Origin: Morchella semilibera
Lineage: Eukaryota; Ascomycota; Pezizomycetes; Pezizales; Morchellaceae
Direction of reading: 5' to 3'
Assembly (NCBI GenBank): GCA_009192285.1
Contig: WBVU01000004.1
Location: 186,001-250,000, forward strand
DNA length: 64,000 bases
Shown: piece by piece, positions 58,025 to 64,000 of the stretch
Layout: the number at the start of each line of letters is the position of its first letter
Numbering within the stretch: position 1 is the first letter of the stretch
Notes under the pieces: model-generated
What the model was told of the DNA's origin: nothing
What the model saw: only the letters and a program-made list of their open reading frames with translations
Database searches by the model: none
Position numbers and translations under genes: made by a program

Positions 58025-60634
58025 TCACTCGGCCTCCTCCTCCGCCAGCCTATTATTCTTATACTCATTCTTACTCCAATGTGCGCTCCCAGCGACGAAG
58101 TTTTCTCTGACGACCTTTCCTCTCATGCCGTTCTGCCACCTGACTACCACACCCTCTACTTTCGTTCCAGGTGCAAATAGACTCTCTCTTTCCAAGAACC
58201 CCAATAGCATCCCTCTCCCCTCTAATACACCTCTATATATCTCAGGAACTACGCAGATACCACTGCCCCTCAACAGTGCTACCAAACTGTCTCGTCCGAC
58301 GAACTTTCCTGTCAAACGGTCCAACAAGTCAAAGGCTAAAAACCAACCGGGGAGCCTAGTATACGCAATACTATGTGTTGCCACCATCCACTCTCCAAAC
58401 AGCACATATCTCTCCTTCAACACCTCATCTCTTGCTAACACCTTGTACAGCTTAGGACCATATCTCTCTAGCCACCAATCTAGCTTCGAGAATTGGGCCT
58501 GATCAGAGGAGTTGATATAATGGCTACGGTTCTGTACCAATACCTTCCCTGTGGCATCAAGCGAAAAGCCAAGATTCGCGCCGTCAACCTTCTCTTCCAC
58601 TACCACCATCCTTTGGAATCTTTCCTCTAGATCGCTGCTGTCAAGAACTAGATCGTCTCGTGTTGCGGACCCAAGATCAAGTAAGTGCTTCGTCCTGATG
58701 AACTTTCTCATAGGCACCTCTCCAAACCAGCGATTTGCCAGCTCAACCGCATTCGCAATACACTTTATCCTCACAATACCAGTGAAGCCCTCATTCAGCT
58801 CCGGGGGCTGCAGGAGTTTTGCAGTACTGTCAATGGCATTCTTGACGCGGTACGGCGGCATCGTAGGATGTGGTCCCCGGCTCTCAGCACGGGACTGACA
58901 AAGCTCTGGGTCATAATCGAACCATACTGCGGTTACATTTGCACTGTAACTGAAAATCTTGACCCACTCTCTGCGTTCTGCGGGCGTTGGGTTACATCGG
59001 TCTAGAATAAGCACCTTTTTACTGCCGCGAGCGCCACCCCTCCATTGCCCCACTGCAGCCTCGCAGCTCCTTCTCGCAGACCCCGACCCGACGCCTTCTT
59101 CAGCCACGATCCCATCCGGCGAGAGGACTTCAACATTAGCATTCCGCAGCCTACACATGCTTGAAAACCCGCTCTTCCCGCTCCCCTGCAGCCCCACCAG
59201 CACCACAAAATCCGGCACCGCGATGCTCCCCCAAATCTCCATCTCCAGACCAGCAGGCTCCTCAGCCGCTCCACCATTACCAATCAATGGCTCTCCGCGC
59301 CCATGACGCTTCCATGCAAGAGAAACATAAGAGGAGATAAACCGCTCCTGATTCTCCGTCTCAATGCTCCCGCTCCGCATGCCCCGAACAGCTTTCACCG
59401 CCGCGCCAGCCGACATCATTGGCGGCCCCGCATCGCCGCCTGTCGTGAACCCAAACAGCGCCACATAGCACGCCAGCACTGTCCCAGCCCGTCCTTTCCC
59501 GCCACCGCAGTGCACGAGTGTCACGCCGCGCACGTCGGCGTCGTAGAACGGCTCTTCGAGGATCAAACGCAGGACCCGGTCCATTTGTCCTATCGTGGGC
59601 GCATAGTAGTTCTCCACGGGAACCAACGTGTTCCGTACCCCACCAGCGCTGGGGAACCATAGCGGTTGCAGCGGCGTCTCGGCTGTTAGGGTGATGATAT
59701 GGGTTACCCCGAGCTTGGTATGGAGCGTCTCGATGTCTTCCTGGTTGCGCGGTGTGCTCATAGCGCAGAGGTAATATGGCACCACCCAGGAGAAGAAGCG
59801 TGGGAGCTCGTGCTGTGGGTATAGTATAGTGTACCTAGTTCTTGACTCTAGTGTCCTCGATACCTGGCTCTCAAGCTGCAGCTCTGCGGCCCACGGCGCA
59901 CTGAGCGCCTTTATGAGTGCGGGTGGTAGTGTAGCTCTGATGTGGGACTCTTCGTCCTCGGTGAAGATGGGGCCGTACTCGGTGTATGCGTTACAGGAGA
60001 GGATCTGTTTTGTATAGTACTCTTTGCGCTTCCCTGTATCAGACAGTGTAAATGCATACTGATAGGACAGCATAGCGATCTTCCACCAACCCGCCGCATA
60101 GGAAGTATCCGCAAGCCTGACCCAGCCGCGCTCCAGCGCCGGGTATGAATTTATGATATGGACCACCCACCGCACCTGCCCCTGCACACCCCCCTCACGC
60201 AGGAAAAGCGCATCAAGGAGCTCAACATCGGCATCTATCGGCAGCGGGACACCATTTACCACCACCACCCTCTCCTCCTTCGCCGCCTCCCAGCTCGACA
60301 CCCCTCCCCCGCGTAGCACAAGCTGGAAGTCAGCAGCCCCAAACCCATGCTTGACCCGCCAGACATTCCCCGCCGGCCACAGCACAGGGACCCGCCACTC
60401 CCCTGTCTCCCCGCTCCGCGCAGGCTCCAGCACATAGATCCTCGCCGTGTCCGGCAGCGCCGTGTTCTTCCTCGCAGCGCCGTACACGCGGTACTCGGGC
60501 CCCGTCAGCAGCACCACATCCCCCACATCCCCATCTAGGCCTCGGGGCAGGCCGGAAAGCTTCAGCGCCAGCGCGCCGTCGTCTGTCACCGCTGGCGCAC
60601 CAACGCCCGGGAGCGGCTTGAAGAATTCCGCCAT
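58025..60634 (-). CDS. Tripartite RNA-repair protein: phosphatase - polynucleotide kinase-like - ATP-dependent RNA ligase (869 aa)
   Basis: A single exon of 869 codons. Residues 1-270 have no family I recognise. About 280-425 form a DUSP23-like dual-specificity phosphatase (FFSWVVPYYLCAM, GVTHIITLT, then HCGGGKGRAGT with nucleophile Cys376 and Arg382). About 475-630 form a P-loop kinase (GLQGSGKSGFS, Lys487; LILDRCNPTPAERREW; a basic lid SRAESRGPHP) of the type fused to RNA ligases. About 635-869 form an Rnl-type nucleotidyltransferase: HLLDLGSATRDDL, the adenylated Lys682 in EKVDGAN, FGEWMVATHSIAYTRLPGWF, KVEGVVVRW (motif IV) and RGKVVREN (motif V). Together these could heal and seal RNA breaks: phosphate removal, 5'-phosphorylation, then ligation. 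Trl1-type tRNA ligases have a different order (ligase, kinase, phosphodiesterase), so this is not Trl1. It is GC-rich. The ATG at 60634 has a TATA-like element just upstream. Confidence 0.85.
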   Translation of the reverse strand: MAEFFKPLPGVGAPAVTDDGALALKLSGLPRGLDGDVGDVVLLTGPEYRVYGAARKNTALPDTARIYVLEPARSGETGEWRVPVLWPAGNVWRVKHGFGAADFQLVLRGGGVSSWEAAKEERVVVVNGVPLPIDADVELLDALFLREGGVQGQVRWVVHIINSYPALERGWVRLADTSYAAGWWKIAMLSYQYAFTLSDTGKRKEYYTKQILSCNAYTEYGPIFTEDEESHIRATLPPALIKALSAPWAAELQLESQVSRTLESRTRYTILYPQHELPRFFSWVVPYYLCAMSTPRNQEDIETLHTKLGVTHIITLTAETPLQPLWFPSAGGVRNTLVPVENYYAPTIGQMDRVLRLILEEPFYDADVRGVTLVHCGGGKGRAGTVLACYVALFGFTTGGDAGPPMMSAGAAVKAVRGMRSGSIETENQERFISSYVSLAWKRHGRGEPLIGNGGAAEEPAGLEMEIWGSIAVPDFVVLVGLQGSGKSGFSSMCRLRNANVEVLSPDGIVAEEGVGSGSARRSCEAAVGQWRGGARGSKKVLILDRCNPTPAERREWVKIFSYSANVTAVWFDYDPELCQSRAESRGPHPTMPPYRVKNAIDSTAKLLQPPELNEGFTGIVRIKCIANAVELANRWFGEVPMRKFIRTKHLLDLGSATRDDLVLDSSDLEERFQRMVVVEEKVDGANLGFSLDATGKVLVQNRSHYINSSDQAQFSKLDWWLERYGPKLYKVLARDEVLKERYVLFGEWMVATHSIAYTRLPGWFLAFDLLDRLTGKFVGRDSLVALLRGSGICVVPEIYRGVLEGRGMLLGFLERESLFAPGTKVEGVVVRWQNGMRGKVVRENFVAGSAHWSKNEYKNNRLAEEEAE

Positions 60635-60664
60635 TCTAGCTGTTCAATATAGCGGTCGATACGA

Positions 60665-60672
60665 TATATATA
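60665..60672 (-). promoter_or_regulatory. TATA-like element of the RNA-repair gene
   Basis: On the minus strand a TATATATA tract lies about 30 nt upstream of the ATG at 60634. That distance would leave a very short 5' leader, so either the TATA is not used or transcripts start close to the ATG. Confidence 0.3.
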
Positions 60673-61441
60673 AGGGTGGGGGTAATGATCAGGGCGGCAG
60701 ATTTTGTTTCACGTGTGGGGGTGGAGGGGTAATGATCGGATGGTGCACTTTTTGTGTGTGTTTGTGGCGGCGGGAGCTATGATGGGGAGGTCAAGTTAAG
60801 TAATGGGCATATGTGTGACTCAAGCTCGACTGGGACCCTTCCTCTGAGTCCTCGGTGAGGATTGTACGGGAGAGTCATGCCATGTCATGTCAATCAGCGG
60901 CGCGGATGGCCTGGCCCAGGTATTATTACGTTTAGATAGAAGGTATGTAGTGATGAGAAGAAACAGTACCTACCTACTTACATGGCGTAAGTAGGAAGGT
61001 ACACACATGTATGTACATAGATGTTTGTAGACTTCACGTTCCTATGATAATATCCCCCTCCCTATCCGATCTTCCGGCTCACCCAAACCACCACCACCAA
61101 CCGATGCCCACCTCGGTCATGGCACCCCCCCCCCCTCCTCCCCACCGCATGCGCTTGCGATTGCTACATGGGAATTGTGCCCCGCTATTTGTGTTGGGGG
61201 GGGGCCAAAAAACTACACTTTGTAGTTAAGCACGAGGCGTGGTTGTTACGAGAGGCCAAGCTTTATGTACCTCCTACGACGAGGAGTCTCAGCTGCAGGG
61301 TCTCGTCAGCTGATGGGCCGCGGGTATCGACGTTCAGTTTCGGCAGCTGACAGAAGGCGAGGAAGAGACAGGATGGATCGAAGGGAAGTGTGCCTGTTTA
61401 CCCCATACCTACTGTGTGATGACGCTCGAGACTGTCTCACG

Positions 61442-61443
<2 letters not shown>

Positions 61444-61472
<29 letters not shown>
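61444..61472. repeat. (GA)14 microsatellite
   Basis: An uninterrupted GA dinucleotide run followed by two CTTAGAGATAG units. Confidence 0.88.
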
Positions 61473-61476
<4 letters not shown>

Positions 61477-62008
61477 GAGATAGCTTAGAGATAGCTACAG
61501 TATCTGCCTACATACATGTATAATATCTACCTACATGTTTTTGCAATGTTTCCGGGTCAGGTTCCCAGGCGGACAGAGGATTTCAAATATGGCGGCAGTT
61601 ACCTACCATCAGCAGGGATGAAATGAGTGAATGAATTGATGGGTGTGTGTGTGTGGGGAGGAGCCGCCAAGTATGTCAACAGTCGGTCGCTGCTGCGTGC
61701 AGGGGAAGGGAAAAACCTGACCTGCATAACTGAAGAAGAAGAAACAACAAACGAACGAATGGATTACAATAATTCACTTTTTGGGACCCGCCCGTTTTCT
61801 ATCTAAATACGATCGATAGGAAGGTACTTGCACTTGCCCTTCTTTCCTCTCTTTTCATTCCTTCATTCATTTCTTCCCTTACCACCAGCAACAGAGGTTA
61901 ATTCATTTGCATAGGTAGATAAGCTAGATCGGGATAAACCTGGTCATTGCTTTTTTGCTCCTCCTCCTGCTCCTCCAGTTCCTCTGCTCCTCCAGTTCCT
62001 CTCCTCCA

Positions 62009-62014
<6 letters not shown>

Positions 62015-62044
<30 letters not shown>
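62015..62044. repeat. (CT)n microsatellite in the sulfate permease promoter
   Basis: A CT dinucleotide run about 110 nt upstream of the permease ATG, inside a longer pyrimidine-rich tract from about 61955 that also includes CTCCTC repeats. Confidence 0.85.
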
Positions 62045-62154
62045 CCCCTCCTCTCCCAATTTACCTCTATAAAACATTACCCCCCCACACACACATACAC
62101 TGTCCATGACCAGACCTCTACTGCCCACCTGCTAAAGACTCTCACCACGTACAA

Positions 62155-64000
62155 ATGACAGACCCCACCCCCTCCCGCTCCGAGCCAAACCCATTAACGC
62201 GTCTGCTGGCCCCTCCCCGCTTTGACGGCAACGGCAGCGACCATGGCACCTTCTCGTCCGACGACGACACCCGCCCCACGACCCCGCAGATTCTCGGATC
62301 CACAAGCTCGGAGGTCCGCATGGGCGGGGGAATCCTGCTGAAGCGCAAGACGACCACGGCCCGCATGGCCCAGGAGGCGGGCGTCACGAGGCCCTGGCTC
62401 ATGTATGCGAGCTACTACATCCCGAGTGTTGGGTGGATGAGGAAGTATGATCGCAGCTGTCTGCTGGGGGATGTGGTCGCTGGTGGTAGGTGCTCTCTGT
62501 CTCTCTGTCTCTCTCTCTTTGTTCTGCGGGATTGATATCTGGTGTAGTCACTATGGCGTCATTCTATATTCCCATGGCTCTGTCCCTGTCGGCAAATCTG
62601 GCGCATCTGCCACCAATTCATGGGCTCTACTCGTTCGCCATCCAGCCAATGGTGAGATGGGACCCCCCCCATGGCCTTTTTATAATATCCCGAGCACCAA
62701 ATTAACATATCACAGATCTACGCCCTCCTCGGCTCATGCCCGACCATGGCCGTCGGTCCCGAGGCCGCCGGATCCCTCCTCCTTGGAACCGCAATTCGTA
62801 CGCTGAACCAGCACCACTCCCCCGCCTTTGACGACGGCGACGAGGCCGAGAACAATGCCCGTCTTGCCGGCGTCATAACCGGCATGGCTGGGGCCTTTGC
62901 TTTCATTGCGGGTATTGTGCGTCTCGGATTCCTCGACAGCGTGCTGAGTCGCCCGCTGCTGCGCGGGTTCATCTCTGCTGTTGGCTTCGTCATCTTTGTC
63001 GACCAGTCGATCCCGGAACTGGGGCTCACAGACGCCGCGAGGGATGCGGGTATGCTGCATGGTAGCTCTTTGGGGAAGGCGGTGTGGATCCTGAGGAACC
63101 TGGGAAGCGCGCATAAGCTCACGTTCGCTGTCGCTGCGGTCTCCTTCAGCATTATCATGGTTGGCCGTCACATCAAGAAGGTCTTTGAGAAGCGTGCGCC
63201 CTACATCGCTTTCCTTCCGGACCGCTTCCTCGTCGTCGTGATCTCTGCAATCCTCACCTATAACCTCGACTGGGATTCCAAGGGCCTGCAGGTCCTGGGC
63301 AATGTCGAGGCCCCCAGCGGGTCCCTCTTCCGCTTCAGGTTCCCGTTCCAGCTCTCCCATCTTACAAACCTGCAGGAGACAATGTCCACCGCCTTCCTGA
63401 TCTCAGTCTTGGGCTTCTTCGAGTCCGTCGTGGCCGCAAAATCGCTCGGCACAACTCTCGACGCCAACATCTCCTCGAACCGCGAACTCATCGCTCTCGG
63501 CACCGCAAACATGCTCGGCGGCTGCTTCCAGTCCCTCCCCGCCTTTGGCGGTTACGGGCGCAGCAAGGTCAACAAGGCCACCGGCGGCCGCACCCCAGTC
63601 TCTTCCGTCGTTCTCTCAATCTGCACAATCACCTGCACAATCTTCCTCCTCCCCTACTTCTACTACCTCCCGCGCTGCGTCCTCTGCGCCATGATCTCGG
63701 TCGTCGCCGTCTCCCTCCTCGAGGAGGCACCAGAGGACATCCAGTTCTTCTACCACATCCGCGCCTACGGCGACCTCGCAACAATGCTCCTCGTCTTCCT
63801 CACGACCATCATCTGGTCGCTCGAGACCGGCATTGCCATCGGCGTCGGCATAAGTCTCATCCAGGTCATCCGCCACAGCACCCGCGCGCGCATCCAGATC
63901 CTCGGCCGTGTGCCCGGCACACTCAACACCTTCAAGGCGGCCGAGGAGGTCCCGGCCGAGGAGCTCGAGGACGTGGAGGGCTGCCTCATCGTGAAGCTGA
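62155..64000 (+). CDS. SulP/SLC26-family sulfate permease, 3' end beyond the window
   Basis: Exons 62155-62485, 62548-62651 and 62716-64000 (open at the window edge) give about 573 residues so far. The N-terminus is hydrophilic and Ser/Thr-rich (MTDPTPSRSEPNPLTRLLAP). The transmembrane domain begins at YIPSVGWMRKYDRSCLLGD and shows the SulP signature region (MASFYIPMALSLSANLAHLP, PIHGLYSFAIQPM, GSCPTMAVGPEAAGSLL), split by two introns. Later segments include LSRPLLRGFISAVGF and PAFGGYGRSKVNKATGGRTP. The last residues (RARIQILGRVPGTLNTFK) are the entry to the cytosolic STAS domain. The protein would be a plasma-membrane proton-coupled sulfate transporter, although some fungal SulP members are vacuolar or carry other anions. 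The gene is GC-rich. The C-terminus lies outside the window. Confidence 0.93.

Larger units (their letters stand above)
60635..62154. other. Divergent intergenic region with microsatellites
   Basis: 1.5 kb shared by the RNA-repair gene (leftward) and the sulfate permease (rightward). It holds TACCTAC/TACATGTA-type motifs (60965-61020 and 61500-61540), a (GA)14 run at 61444-61472 and a (CT)n run at about 62015-62044 just upstream of the permease. The CT tract is probably the pyrimidine-rich core promoter of the permease. Confidence 0.55.

Overview
The window is nuclear DNA of a filamentous ascomycete, most likely Pezizomycotina. Genes are interrupted by short introns of about 50-110 nt (one of 162 nt and one of 181 nt) with fungal splice sites. 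They include a Zn2Cys6 regulator with a fungal-type middle domain, a Cdc3-type septin, a P5A ATPase, a PL4 pectin lyase, a fungal Fta1/CENP-L-like kinetochore protein and a SulP permease. I cannot name the genus. Thirteen protein genes are well supported, about one per 5 kb. This is a low density, with long intergenic stretches rich in microsatellites.

Layout. 3.4-5.5 kb (+): phenol 2-monooxygenase-type flavoprotein, followed by two tandem mariner-like MITEs (5.7-6.0 kb). 10.4-10.8 kb (-): small two-exon orphan. 13.4-14.2 kb (+): deoxyribose-phosphate aldolase. 17.1-19.1 kb (+): secreted rhamnogalacturonate lyase. 20.3-21.1 and 22.0-23.1 kb (-): two paralogous nuclear proteins with paired Myb/SANT-like helices. 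24.7-27.2 kb (-): Zn2Cys6 transcription factor. 27.2-34.2 kb: gene-poor. 34.2-35.0 kb (+): short-chain dehydrogenase. 35.4-38.2 kb: two glutamine tRNA genes (CTG and TTG anticodons) and a broken third copy. 39.0-39.9 kb (+): Fta1/CENP-L-like. 40.2-43.5 kb: AT-rich region with orphan ORFs carrying secretory or membrane segments. 44.3-45.9 kb (-): septin. 49.1-53.4 kb (-): P5A ATPase (Spf1). 54.2-56.0 kb (-): pyruvate dehydrogenase E2. 58.0-60.6 kb (-): intronless three-domain RNA-repair protein. 62.2 kb to the end (+): sulfate permease, cut by the window edge.

There is no operon-like or cluster logic. Housekeeping genes (septin, Spf1, PDH E2, DeoC, kinetochore) alternate with accessory catabolic or transport genes (phenol hydroxylase, pectin lyase, sulfate permease), which would suit a saprotroph or plant-associated fungus. 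The most remarkable gene is the 869-residue protein that joins a cysteine-dependent phosphatase, a P-loop polynucleotide-kinase-like domain and an ATP-dependent RNA ligase with a KxDG motif. One chain therefore holds end-healing and end-sealing activities. All exon coordinates were derived by hand from reading-frame continuity and splice consensus; every spliced gene given sums to a multiple of three.
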